A stretch of DNA of 64,000 bases from Bacillus sp. SG-1 (lineage in GTDB: Bacteria > Bacillota > Bacilli > Bacillales > Bacillaceae_B), in contig NZ_ABCF01000009.1 in NCBI RefSeq assembly GCF_000181495.1, positions 1-64,000 of the forward strand, read 5' to 3'. The notes beneath the pieces were generated by a model. That model had not been told where the DNA came from, searched no databases, and saw only the letters and a list, made by a program, of their open reading frames with translations. Both the position numbers and the translations under genes were made by a program. Below are positions 54,274 through 62,382 of the stretch, piece after piece. Position 1 is the first letter of the stretch, and each line of letters starts with the position of its first letter.

Positions 54274-54305
54274 ATAAAAATGAAGGAAGCCCCAGTGAGG
54301 CTCCC
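54274..54305 (-). terminator. Terminator of the phn transporter operon
   Basis: GGGAGCC-TCACTGG-GGCTTCC with one G-U pair, followed on the minus strand by TTCATTTTTATT. Confidence 0.7.
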
Positions 54306-54421
54306 TCCATTTATATCAATAGCGCTTGTCGTGAGCAAGAACACTTCGCTTTTCGCTGTCCCTTCCCACCGGCCAGCTCCTCTTGAAATAGCGGGAGTTC
54401 ACCGGGGGGACAGTCTTACTA

Positions 54422-55219
54422 TTAAACGATTCGTTTTCTGATAGATGAAGAGATGAAATCGATGATGGTAACCACCACGATTATGACCAATAGGATAAGC
54501 CCCATCTCTTCCCAGTTTCTGTTCATCTGAGCAAATTGAATCAATGTACCAATTCCACCTGCGCCCACGATGCCGAGTATTGTTGAGGCACGGACGTCAA
54601 TCTCAAATCGATAGATAGCATAAGAAAGAAATTCAGGTATGATTTGTGGAATGATTCCATGGAATAAGATTTGAATCTTATTAGCTCCACTTGCTTCCAT
54701 GGCTTCTACAATATTGAAATCAATCGATTCCAATACTTCTGAATAAAGTTTCCCGAGCATCCCGGTGGAGCCGATGGCAATCGCCAGAACCCCCGCGAAA
54801 GGATTTGGACCTACAGCTACAACGAACAAGATCGCCAGGATCAAATCAGGGAATGCCCTGATAGCACTGAGAATCCATTTACCGATTGTCGTAAGCACCT
54901 TACTTTTCGTCATATTGGATGCTGCAAGAAATCCAAGTGGAACCGCAATGATCGCTGCCATCAATGAACCGGCAAAAGCAATATATAAAGTTTCCACCAT
55001 CGCTGTCCATACTTTTCCTATGGCACCCCACTCAGGATTGAAAAGCTTAGGAATGACCCTGGTAAAGTTGTTCGCCATCCGTTCAATCGCTCTTCCCCAA
55101 TCAATGTCGATACCTGTAAATGTCCAAACATACAGAAGGGCTACAGCAAGGACAATCAACCATTTTTTCACAATGTTTAAAGGCGAACGTTTCTTCTTTG
55201 GAGGTAACGTAAGCTGCAT
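54422..55219 (-). CDS. phnE: Phosphonate-type ABC permease (second PhnE)
   Basis: 265 residues, six predicted membrane helices, binding-protein-dependent permease fold. The EAA-like loop is EAMEASGANKIQILFHGIIPQ and the PhnE pattern RASTILGIVGAGGIG is present. It overlaps the preceding permease gene by one base (TAATG). Two different PhnE paralogues in tandem probably form a heterodimeric channel. Confidence 0.92.
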   Translation of the reverse strand: MQLTLPPKKKRSPLNIVKKWLIVLAVALLYVWTFTGIDIDWGRAIERMANNFTRVIPKLFNPEWGAIGKVWTAMVETLYIAFAGSLMAAIIAVPLGFLAASNMTKSKVLTTIGKWILSAIRAFPDLILAILFVVAVGPNPFAGVLAIAIGSTGMLGKLYSEVLESIDFNIVEAMEASGANKIQILFHGIIPQIIPEFLSYAIYRFEIDVRASTILGIVGAGGIGTLIQFAQMNRNWEEMGLILLVIIVVVTIIDFISSSIRKRIV

Positions 55220-56037
55220 TATACAATCGCCTCCCTGATCTTAGTACTGATATACTCAATGACTACCACTACGATAAAGATGACCAGGATGATCAGCATC
55301 GCATTAGGATAGTTATAGAATTTAAGCTGCTGATTCAGGACCAGTCCGATACCTCCGGCCCCAACCAATCCAAGGACAACAGATGCCCTGATATTGATCT
55401 CGAAAACATATAAGACAAAAGATGTGAACTGAGGCAGAACCTGCGGAACCAAGGCGAATGAAATGCTTTGCAGCGTATTCCCGCCTGACGCATGCATGGC
55501 CTCCATAGGATTCATATCCACAGATTCGACCGTTTCACTAATCAGTTTCGCCAATATTCCCAGGGAGAAGATGATTAATGCTACGATACCAGGGAATATC
55601 CCGATTCCAAACAACCCTACAAAAATAACAGCTAATACAAGATCAGGAATCGTACGAAGGATGTTTAGAATAGTTCTTACAGTCGTATAGACGAATTTAT
55701 TCGTGGTCACGTTCTGAGCGGCAAGAAGGCTCAACGGCACACAGAGGATTGCTGCAATGGTAGTAGCAACAATAGCCATCTGAATAGTCTCAGCCATCGG
55801 ATCAATAATATGTTTGAACGCTGCAAAGTTAGGCGGGAAGAACTTTGCAATTACTCTTCCCATATTCGGGATACCATCAATCAGGTCCGGCAGAGTTGCA
55901 TTGGTTTTAATTGTACTTAACACATAGAAGCCGATGATGACCGCAAAAATAGCAGTAATTCTCGCCTTTGCTTTGCCTGGAAGGAGCGAAGGCGAATGTG
56001 CAGCTTTCTTTGCCGTTTTAGAAGAATCAGTCTTCAC
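55219..56037 (-). CDS. phnE: Phosphonate-type ABC permease (first PhnE)
   Basis: 272 residues with six membrane helices after a lysine-rich N-terminal tail. EAMHASGGNTLQSISFALVPQ and RASVVLGLVGAGGIG parallel the second permease. The start is GTG within the phnC stop (GTGA overlap), with GGGGGTG seven bases upstream. It must be translationally coupled to phnC. Confidence 0.92.
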   Translation of the reverse strand: MKTDSSKTAKKAAHSPSLLPGKAKARITAIFAVIIGFYVLSTIKTNATLPDLIDGIPNMGRVIAKFFPPNFAAFKHIIDPMAETIQMAIVATTIAAILCVPLSLLAAQNVTTNKFVYTTVRTILNILRTIPDLVLAVIFVGLFGIGIFPGIVALIIFSLGILAKLISETVESVDMNPMEAMHASGGNTLQSISFALVPQVLPQFTSFVLYVFEINIRASVVLGLVGAGGIGLVLNQQLKFYNYPNAMLIILVIFIVVVVIEYISTKIREAIV

Positions 56038-56807
56038 TCTTCTACACCCCCGCGCAAGTCGTCTTCGCGAATCGCACGTCCGTAAATTTCCTCAAACGTC
56101 TTTTCGGAAACTTCACTAACAGGACCGTCAAAGACTACCTCTCCTGCACGCATCCCGATAATCCGATCGGCGTATTCCATTGCCATGTCGATAAAGTGAA
56201 GGTTTACAATCGTCGTAATCTTATCTTCTTTATTAATTTTCTTTAAATATGTCATTACCTGATGAGATGTTGGAGGATCTAATGAAGCAACCGGTTCATC
56301 AGCAAGGATATATTTCGGTTTTTGAGTCAGCACGCGGGCAATACTCACTCTTTGCTGCTGTCCTCCGCTCAACTCATCAGCACGGTTATACAATTTTTCT
56401 TCAATATTCACTCGCTTTAAACTCTCATATGCAAGTGCAAGGTCGTCTTTTTTGAAAAGATTAAAAATGGAGCGCAGTGTCCCCGTATAACCTAACCTTC
56501 CTGCCATTACATTTTTCAAGACATTGGAGCGTTTTACGAGGTTATAGTTTTGAAAGATCATGCCGACTTTTGTTCTAAGCTTTCTCAAGTCTCCACCGCT
56601 ATATTTTAGAATATTTTGATCATCTACAAGCAGCTCGCCTTTGGTTGGAGTGACAAGTCTATTAATACTGCGGATAAACGTAGATTTCCCCGCACCGGAT
56701 AAACCTACAATAACGACAAATTCACCCTCATTGATTTTCACATTAATATTTTTCAAACCTTCTGTTCCATTAGGATAAACCAGTGAAACGTTTTTGAATT
56801 CAATCAT
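56034..56807 (-). CDS. phnC: Phosphonate-type ABC transporter ATPase
   Basis: 257 residues from ATG 56807 (MIEFKNVSLVYPNG), with GGGGG eight bases upstream; an upstream extension to 56858 lacks support. Walker A GLSGAGKST, Q-loop MIFQNYNL, signature LSGGQQQRVSIAR, Walker B YILADEPVASLDP. PhnC energises import of phosphonates, phosphite or phosphate esters. No C-P lyase, phnX or ptx gene is nearby, so the ligand is open. Confidence 0.93.
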   Translation of the reverse strand: MIEFKNVSLVYPNGTEGLKNINVKINEGEFVVIVGLSGAGKSTFIRSINRLVTPTKGELLVDDQNILKYSGGDLRKLRTKVGMIFQNYNLVKRSNVLKNVMAGRLGYTGTLRSIFNLFKKDDLALAYESLKRVNIEEKLYNRADELSGGQQQRVSIARVLTQKPKYILADEPVASLDPPTSHQVMTYLKKINKEDKITTIVNLHFIDMAMEYADRIIGMRAGEVVFDGPVSEVSEKTFEEIYGRAIREDDLRGGVEE

Positions 56808-56900
56808 GATGAAACCCCCTTCAGTCCTGGAAAGAATAAAACAAAAAAATAAGTGCACCGAGCATCGGTCCTCCTATTGAGATTCGGGTTTTCGGGCACA

Positions 56901-56925
56901 AAAAAGGGGGAAGCAACCTCCCCCT
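56901..56925 (-). terminator. Hairpin between phnD and phnC
   Basis: AGGGGGA...TCCCCCT stem followed by six Ts on the minus strand. Placed after the binding-protein gene it would reduce readthrough and give excess PhnD over the membrane complex, a common design. Confidence 0.8.
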
Positions 56926-56957
56926 CGGATTGCATTTCTATTAAGTTTAGATTCAAA

Positions 56958-57893
56958 TTAGAAAGAAATAGAATCTTTGAATTTCGCGTAAGTTTCTTTA
57001 ACTACTTCGTACTCTTCATCACTTGCTTCAGTGATTTCGTCCCAATTATATACTTCATTCATAATTTTGATCATTTCTGGATCCTCATTCAATGAAAGGA
57101 AAACTTCTTTGATTTGCTGTTTAAGCTCCTCATCAAGATCCTTTGTAACTGAAATTGTGTCATTTGGAATATCAGAAGTGTGACCGATGACTTTCATTTC
57201 TTCCATCATGTCCGGATATTCTTCAGTCAACGTTGTACGAACATCATCGAATGTAGTTGCAACGTCAGCATCACCTTCATATACAGCAATTGCTGCAGTG
57301 TCATGACCGCCGGCTGCAATTCCTTGAGAGAAAAATTCTGTTTGTAATGCGTTAGCACTTTCGATATCAAACTCGTCCATCAATTGGGCTGCAGGGAATA
57401 AGAAACCTGAAGTTGATGCAGCATCCGGATAAGCCCAGATCTTGCCTTCAAGATCTGCTAGTGATTCGATACCAGAATCAGCTTTTACTAGGTATTGTGC
57501 TTTGTAAGTTCCGCTGCCATGACGTACAGATTTAAGGATAACTTCAACGTCATATTGCTCATTTGCCAAAACATAACCGAAAGCAGGAATGAAACCGACT
57601 TGTACTTCATTAGAACCCATTGCTTCTATAAGTGCAGTATAATCAGTCATTACCCGGCCTTCTACTTCAATGCCAAGCTCTTCACTAAGACGATTTGCCA
57701 ATGGTTCAACTGTATCAGCAATTGTGTCAGAATCTTGAGAAGGAACAAATCCCATAACGATAGTATCAGGTTTTTCCTGGCCTTCACCACTGTTTCCTTC
57801 ATTTGAGGCATTGTTACCGCCGTTATTAGTGCCGCATGCAACCAGGCCTACAGCCAACAAAAGTACTAGCATGAAACTGAAAAACTTTTTCAT
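56958..57893 (-). CDS. phnD: Phosphonate-type substrate-binding lipoprotein
   Basis: 311 residues. The signal peptide ends in the lipobox LVAC with Cys20 as the lipidated residue, followed by a Gly/Asn/Glu-rich linker. The binding domain has VMGFVPSQDSDTIADTVEPL and VQVGFIPAFGYVLANEQYDV, then AYPDAASTSGFLFPAAQLMD, all typical of PhnD/phosphate-ester binding proteins. GGAGGAAATAGGAG precedes the ATG. First gene of phnDCEE. Confidence 0.93.
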   Translation of the reverse strand: MKKFFSFMLVLLLAVGLVACGTNNGGNNASNEGNSGEGQEKPDTIVMGFVPSQDSDTIADTVEPLANRLSEELGIEVEGRVMTDYTALIEAMGSNEVQVGFIPAFGYVLANEQYDVEVILKSVRHGSGTYKAQYLVKADSGIESLADLEGKIWAYPDAASTSGFLFPAAQLMDEFDIESANALQTEFFSQGIAAGGHDTAAIAVYEGDADVATTFDDVRTTLTEEYPDMMEEMKVIGHTSDIPNDTISVTKDLDEELKQQIKEVFLSLNEDPEMIKIMNEVYNWDEITEASDEEYEVVKETYAKFKDSISF

Positions 57894-58250
57894 TCTCCTA
57901 TTTCCTCCCTAGAAAACTTTTAATATCTCAGTACATTTTTATTATGACTTATTATCTTAATTTCCGCCATACTATTTTGACTTTTTTAACATTTTCTTTA
58001 TAAAATTTGTCGTTTTTTGGAATAAATATCCTGAATAAAACCTGCTTCTCTAATACTTTTGATATATACTATATTTCATTTATAGTTAATAGAGCCTGAA
58101 TGAAACAGAACCTAATATAAGAAAAGTTATATTTTGGTATGTGGACATTGTACACACGGAGACATCTTCAGACCAACAAAACCAATATATCCACTTAATA
58201 GATAAGATAGAGTAGCTAAGTGTGCGAGGGCTATTCCGAAAACAGCCATT
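57894..58250. other. phnD upstream region
   Basis: Very AT-rich. I looked for PhoP boxes (TTAACA or TTCACA repeated at 11 bp) and did not find a convincing series; single hexamers occur. No short gene and no riboswitch-like fold was identified. Confidence 0.4.
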
Positions 58251-58281
58251 AAAAAAGTCCCCGTTATCATCACGGAGACTT
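58251..58281 (-). terminator. Terminator of the Spo0E-like gene
   Basis: AAGTCTCCGT and ACGGGGACTT pair with one G-U, followed by TTTTAATGG on the minus strand. Confidence 0.8.
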
Positions 58282-58284
58282 CAA

Positions 58285-58479
58285 TTAATGCTGTTGGGCA
58301 CTTTTTATGTAATCTATTTCCTGATACTTTGTTATAAGCTTGTCCAATTCCTGACTGCTCCTCACTGTTCTAGTGTCAGTCAAGCCATATTCCGCGCCAA
58401 TCTGGAGCATTTCTTTTTGTTTTTTAGCAATTCTATACAAGATGACTTTTCGATATATTTTGTCATATGGGGACAACAT
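58285..58479 (-). CDS. Spo0E-like aspartyl-phosphate phosphatase
   Basis: A 64-residue two-helix protein. The family signature SQELDKLITKYQEI follows an N-terminal helix with KKQKEMLQIGAEYGLTD. Spo0E-type phosphatases remove phosphate from Spo0A-P and delay sporulation. AAAGGTG lies upstream; GTG 58491 and ATG 58479 are both in frame, with ATG preferred. A KinE-type sporulation kinase gene is 1.5 kb away, so opposing activities on the same phosphorelay are encoded close together. Confidence 0.85.
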   Translation of the reverse strand: MLSPYDKIYRKVILYRIAKKQKEMLQIGAEYGLTDTRTVRSSQELDKLITKYQEIDYIKSAQQH

Positions 58480-58538
58480 TGAAACTCTCACCTTTCTGCC
58501 TGTATATGGAATCAGAATGTTCTTCTGTCAAAGATCAT

Positions 58539-58568
58539 TAAAAAAACAACGATACCTCTGAAGTATCG
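58539..58568 (-). terminator. Hairpin with T run upstream of the Spo0E-like gene
   Basis: CGATAC-TTCAGAG-GTATCG followed by TTGTTTTTTT. It would act as a second terminator for the ArsR-type gene and insulate the spo0E-like gene. Confidence 0.7.
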
Positions 58569-58662
58569 CAACATTTAGATTAAAAGTAAATAGAATCGAT
58601 AAAAGAAGACAAAATCTCCCATAACAAATTGTGGATTCCTCTTTAATCTGACGGAAAACGAC

Positions 58663-58697
58663 AAAATCCCCAGTCCGTAGTGAGGACTGGGGATTTT
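58663..58697. terminator. Long perfect hairpin after the ArsR-type gene
   Basis: AAAATCCCCAGTCC and GGACTGGGGATTTT, 14 perfect pairs around GTAGTGA. The T tracts are part of the stem ends, so it may serve in both directions. Confidence 0.75.
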
Positions 58698-58703
58698 GCA
58701 ACT

Positions 58704-59288
58704 TTATTCTATCGTTGCCCACATTTCTTTTGGGTTCAGTTCATAAATTCCATTTTCTCTATACATGTAGTGATTAATTATGAATTCCCTTCTGATGGTA
58801 GCATAATCTTCATGGTATTTCTTTATATATTCATTGATTTCCTTTTCTTCATACTTCACACCAGGTTTCAGCCCTTCTATCAAGTGTTGGAACACGAATA
58901 ATTTCTTTTTGCGCTGAGCAGGTATGTTGATTAACTTTCCATCATTTGTGAAGAAGTTGTTTAAAACCTTTTGCTTTTCTTTCTGTATCTTTTCCATCTC
59001 TCCTTTACCCCCCTTGCTTTCTTCAGCCATATTCAAAAGCACATTCCCATGATGTTTGATGACTTTCTTATTTAAATGATAATACAGAGAATTTTTTTCC
59101 CTGCGAGAATACACCAGGTTAATATCCTTGAGCTTAGTGAGATGATGGGATATCGTCGGTGCAGTAAGTCCCAATTTACCGGCTATCGCAAGCCCGTGCA
59201 ATGGTCCTTCCTTCAAGAGCATAATAATTTTCAGTCTTGTTGGATCACCTATCGTCTTATAAAAAGCCACCAGCTTATCCAGCTGCAA
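58704..59288 (-). CDS. ArsR-type regulator fused to DUF2087
   Basis: 194 residues. The N-terminal winged helix (about 8-85) shows TIGDPTRLKIIMLLKEGPLH and LTAPTISHHLTKLKDINLV. It lacks the CxC metal site of arsenic or cadmium sensors. After a charged linker, residues ~110-190 form a DUF2087 domain (FFTNDGKLINIPAQRKKKL, VFQHLIEGLKPGVKYEEKEI, FIINHYMYRENGIYEL), of unknown function, probably ligand or nucleic-acid binding. The start is TTG with GGAGGGG five bases upstream. Its own promoter carries three CATCTAA half-sites, suggesting autorepression. Confidence 0.87.
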   Translation of the reverse strand: MQLDKLVAFYKTIGDPTRLKIIMLLKEGPLHGLAIAGKLGLTAPTISHHLTKLKDINLVYSRREKNSLYYHLNKKVIKHHGNVLLNMAEESKGGKGEMEKIQKEKQKVLNNFFTNDGKLINIPAQRKKKLFVFQHLIEGLKPGVKYEEKEINEYIKKYHEDYATIRREFIINHYMYRENGIYELNPKEMWATIE

Positions 59289-59298
59289 ACTAACCCCT

Positions 59299-59340
59299 CC
59301 TAATTAGATGTTCATCTAATTTAATTATCATCTAATTAGG
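59299..59340. promoter_or_regulatory. Operator of the ArsR-DUF2087 gene
   Basis: CCTAATTAGATG (59299-59310) and CATCTAATTAGG (59329-59340) are a perfect 12-bp inverted repeat. Between them a third half-site forms the inner palindrome TTAGATG-TT-CATCTAA (59304-59319). It overlaps the ribosome site region of the gene, consistent with self-regulation. Confidence 0.75.
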
Positions 59341-59432
59341 TGTTTTTGTCAACTTGCTTATCTGCAGATAACCTTTCCTAAAACCGTTAACAGTCGACCT
59401 TTATATAGAAGGAGGACCACCCAATCCATTCC

Positions 59433-59461
59433 AAAATAAAAAGCCTCAAGAAATCTGAGAC
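59433..59461 (-). terminator. Terminator of kinE-ogt
   Basis: GTCTCA-GATTTCT-TGAGGC (one G-U) followed by TTTTTATTTT on the minus strand. Confidence 0.75.
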
Positions 59462-59473
59462 TATAGAAGAGTA

Positions 59474-59935
59474 TTATTCAATGGCCAATTCAACCTTCAA
59501 GAGGGTTTCTTTCTTATCCACTTGCTTGCCGGCATATCCTGTCAGGGATTGATCTATCCCGACTACCCTGTGACATGGAATTATGATGGGAAGGGAATTG
59601 GCTTTATTTGCTTGACCTATGGCTCTGACTGCTTTGGGCCTGCCTATTCTTTCGGCTATATCTTTATAGCTGCATGTACTTCCATAAGGAATTTCCTGCA
59701 GTGCATTCCAGACAGATTCCTGGAAAGGGGTTCCTTTCCATTTCACTGGCAGATCGAACGCTTTTCTTTCGCCTTTGAAATATTCGTCAAACTGAGAAGC
59801 TGCCTTGTTCAAGATATCATTCTCACTGCCTGACTCGGGATCCGATACAAATTCTACTTTTGTAACGAACTCATTGTCCGCTGTGATTTTCAAGTTTCCA
59901 ATCGGACTGGAAATTACGATGCTTGCTGAACTCAT
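59474..59935 (-). CDS. ogt: O6-alkylguanine-DNA alkyltransferase
   Basis: A suicide DNA-repair protein that moves alkyl groups from O6-alkylguanine to its own cysteine. The active-site motif IIPCHRVVG is intact, with the DNA-binding wing SCSYKDIAERIGRPKAVRAIG and the substrate loop TGYAGKQVDKKETLL. Length is 153 residues from ATG 59935, which has AAAGGATG at six bases; an ATG at 59944 is inside that site. It starts six bases after the kinase stop, so it is cotranscribed with kinE, as I recall for B. subtilis. Confidence 0.94.
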   Translation of the reverse strand: MSSASIVISSPIGNLKITADNEFVTKVEFVSDPESGSENDILNKAASQFDEYFKGERKAFDLPVKWKGTPFQESVWNALQEIPYGSTCSYKDIAERIGRPKAVRAIGQANKANSLPIIIPCHRVVGIDQSLTGYAGKQVDKKETLLKVELAIE

Positions 59936-59940
59936 GAATT

Positions 59941-62106
59941 TCATCCTTTCATGCTTGGAAGGTCGATATGGAAAGTGGTCCCCTTGCCTAATTCGCTTTC
60001 TACCTCAACTGTACCTTCGTGTTCTTCTACAATCTTAAACGTAACCATTAAACCAAGACCTGTCCCTCTTTCTTTCGTAGTATAAAATGGCTCGCCCAGT
60101 TTCTTTATCTTTTCTTTCGGAATGCCGATTCCTTCATCTGTAATTGAAATACGGACTTCTTCTTCATTCTTTGCTGATATTCCAATGGAAATCAAGCCGC
60201 CCTTAGGCATGACTTCTATTGCATTTTTAACGATATTAATGAAGACCTGCTTCAGTTGGTTGGGTTCTGCAAAGACGGCAGGTATCCCTTTGTCATAACG
60301 CTCCTTAAATTGCACATTATGCATCACTGCCTGTGCATTCAGTAATTCCAATGTATCTTTCATGATTCTGATAAGGTCGGTTTCCTGATATTGAACTGCC
60401 TGAGGTTTTGCCAGTATTAAAAACTCAGTAATGATGGATTCGATTCTCTGCAGCTCTGTTTTTATGACATGAAAATACATTTCATGATCGCTTTGCATAC
60501 TGTTCTCAAGAAGCTGAATAAAACCTTTTAACGCTGTCATGGGATTTCTGATTTCATGAGCAATGCCCGCAGCCAGCTCTCCAACTACTGACAGGGTATC
60601 TGATTTCCGCAGCTGTTCCTGTAATTCGACTTCTTCAGTTATATCCCTTATAACAGTTAAATTCAAGTTGGAAAGCAAGTTGTATTTCGATGAAAGTTCA
60701 AGATGCTGGCAGCGTTCTTCATCAATTTTTTTCAGTTTCAACAAACTTGCCTGGCCTTCTCTTTTCAACTTTGACTGATACTCCAGGTAATCCTCATCTT
60801 CATTTTCCTTGATCTTAAAAATATCCTTGATGTCACTCCCGATCAGCTCCTCTTTATCTGATGAAAGTATTTCAAGGGCTACCGGATTTGCATCGACCAC
60901 CTGGCCTGAATGATTGGTAAGAACCATCCCGTCCAGGGTTCCTTCGAAAATCTTACGGAAACGCTCTTCACTTTCCCGGAGGCTCTTCTCCATTTGATGC
61001 CGCTCACTCACATTCCGGAAAATAGTCATATTATAACCGTCGACAGAATGAAGTTTGGAGGTGAATTCCAGATGCTTCAGTTGATTATTCGGCATGAGGA
61101 ACATTACTTCATCCCTGACAGCTCCTTTAGCCTTCAGTTCTTGGGTGACAGACTCAAATTTTGACATTTCCAATGGGTAAACAAAGTCTTCTATTTTTTT
61201 CGTCAAGATTTCTGAAAGGGAGCATTCAAATATTTTCAGTGCCGATCTGTTGGCACGAAGGACCCTGCCATCCTGGTCCCAGAGAACAATGGCATCAATA
61301 GCTTCTTCGAACAGGTCTTTGAAAAGCTCCTCACTGCGTTTTAATTGGATTTCCATTTGCCTCTTTTCAGTTATATCACGAAGAATCGCCATATGAAGTT
61401 CATGGTTGACATAAGGAGTCGTTGTAAACTCAACAACAGACACTCCTTCAGAATGGGTAATCGGCATCTCTCCCCTGGCCTGCCTGCCTGAATCCAAAAG
61501 CTCCTTAATTTTTATCAGCTTTAAGTGAAAATTTCTGGGAATAAATGAGACTACCTTCCGGTTCAGCACGTCCCTCTTCTGGAGATTTACCTGCTTGCAG
61601 AATGCCTGGTTCGCCTCCTTTATATTTCCCTCTCTATCAAACAAAAGAATACCTTCAGCAGCCTGTTGAAATATATTGTTTAACATATGGAGGTTCATGT
61701 GTTCATTTCTCTGCTTCTCACGGTCACTTGTTATATCTCTCAGGAATAAGAAAGCATACTCACTATTGTTCAATTTGGTAATCTTCAAATCTATATGTTT
61801 AATTGTTCCGGCTGCGGTGGTCATCAGCGTCTCATCTTCTATTTCACCGCCTTGTCTTACAGCACTCTCATATTGTGAAAGAATGGGGGACGGCACAGCT
61901 TGGAAAAATTGAACAAATGATTCTCGCAGTAAAGAATTTTCATCTATTTCCAATAATTCAAGTGCAGATGAGTTAGCTTCTATGATGGACAAGTCTTTAT
62001 CCACTATTAATATCGGATTGGGAGATGCCGCTAATACTCCCCTGAAATCGATAGTATCCGATGGTCTTTGTTCTTCAGCAAGCTTGTATGTTTGTTTATT
62101 GGTCAC
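59941..62106 (-). CDS. kinE: Multi-PAS sporulation-type histidine kinase (KinE-like)
   Basis: 721 residues, no membrane segment. Four PAS domains are discernible at about 20-130, 135-250, 258-370 and 380-495. The dimerisation domain has the phospho-acceptor in LAAGIAHEIRNPMTALKG. The ATPase has N box NIVKNAIEVMPKGG, G1 DEGIGIPKEK, F box EPFYTTKERGTGLGL and a standard end. Size, soluble architecture and the ogt neighbour fit KinE, a phosphorelay kinase acting on Spo0F. The start is GTG with AGGAGG eight bases upstream. KinA or other PAS kinases are alternatives. Confidence 0.85.
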   Translation of the reverse strand: MTNKQTYKLAEEQRPSDTIDFRGVLAASPNPILIVDKDLSIIEANSSALELLEIDENSLLRESFVQFFQAVPSPILSQYESAVRQGGEIEDETLMTTAAGTIKHIDLKITKLNNSEYAFLFLRDITSDREKQRNEHMNLHMLNNIFQQAAEGILLFDREGNIKEANQAFCKQVNLQKRDVLNRKVVSFIPRNFHLKLIKIKELLDSGRQARGEMPITHSEGVSVVEFTTTPYVNHELHMAILRDITEKRQMEIQLKRSEELFKDLFEEAIDAIVLWDQDGRVLRANRSALKIFECSLSEILTKKIEDFVYPLEMSKFESVTQELKAKGAVRDEVMFLMPNNQLKHLEFTSKLHSVDGYNMTIFRNVSERHQMEKSLRESEERFRKIFEGTLDGMVLTNHSGQVVDANPVALEILSSDKEELIGSDIKDIFKIKENEDEDYLEYQSKLKREGQASLLKLKKIDEERCQHLELSSKYNLLSNLNLTVIRDITEEVELQEQLRKSDTLSVVGELAAGIAHEIRNPMTALKGFIQLLENSMQSDHEMYFHVIKTELQRIESIITEFLILAKPQAVQYQETDLIRIMKDTLELLNAQAVMHNVQFKERYDKGIPAVFAEPNQLKQVFINIVKNAIEVMPKGGLISIGISAKNEEEVRISITDEGIGIPKEKIKKLGEPFYTTKERGTGLGLMVTFKIVEEHEGTVEVESELGKGTTFHIDLPSMKG

Positions 62107-62382
62107 TATACTTTCCTCCTATTTCCATTCATCTTTGCCGTTTTCCTCATAGTATCTATCTTTCATTTCAAGAGGTTTACAGATTAATTTCGGTTTATAT
62201 CGATTTGGTTATTAATAGTTTAAGAATCAATTTAATGGGTACTTTCAAGTTATATTTTTGTTACCTTATTAATTGAAGATGGCTCACTTGCACTCTGCGT
62301 TGTTTTTTCGGAAGCATAAGTATATAAGCAGCGGAAGAGCCCTGCAGACAGTCTTTCAAATTCCTCAAAGTTGGTGAACATC

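Noticed and set aside
57894-58250. Pho boxes before phnD
   Set aside because: Single TTAACA-like hexamers occur but not the required series at 11-bp spacing.
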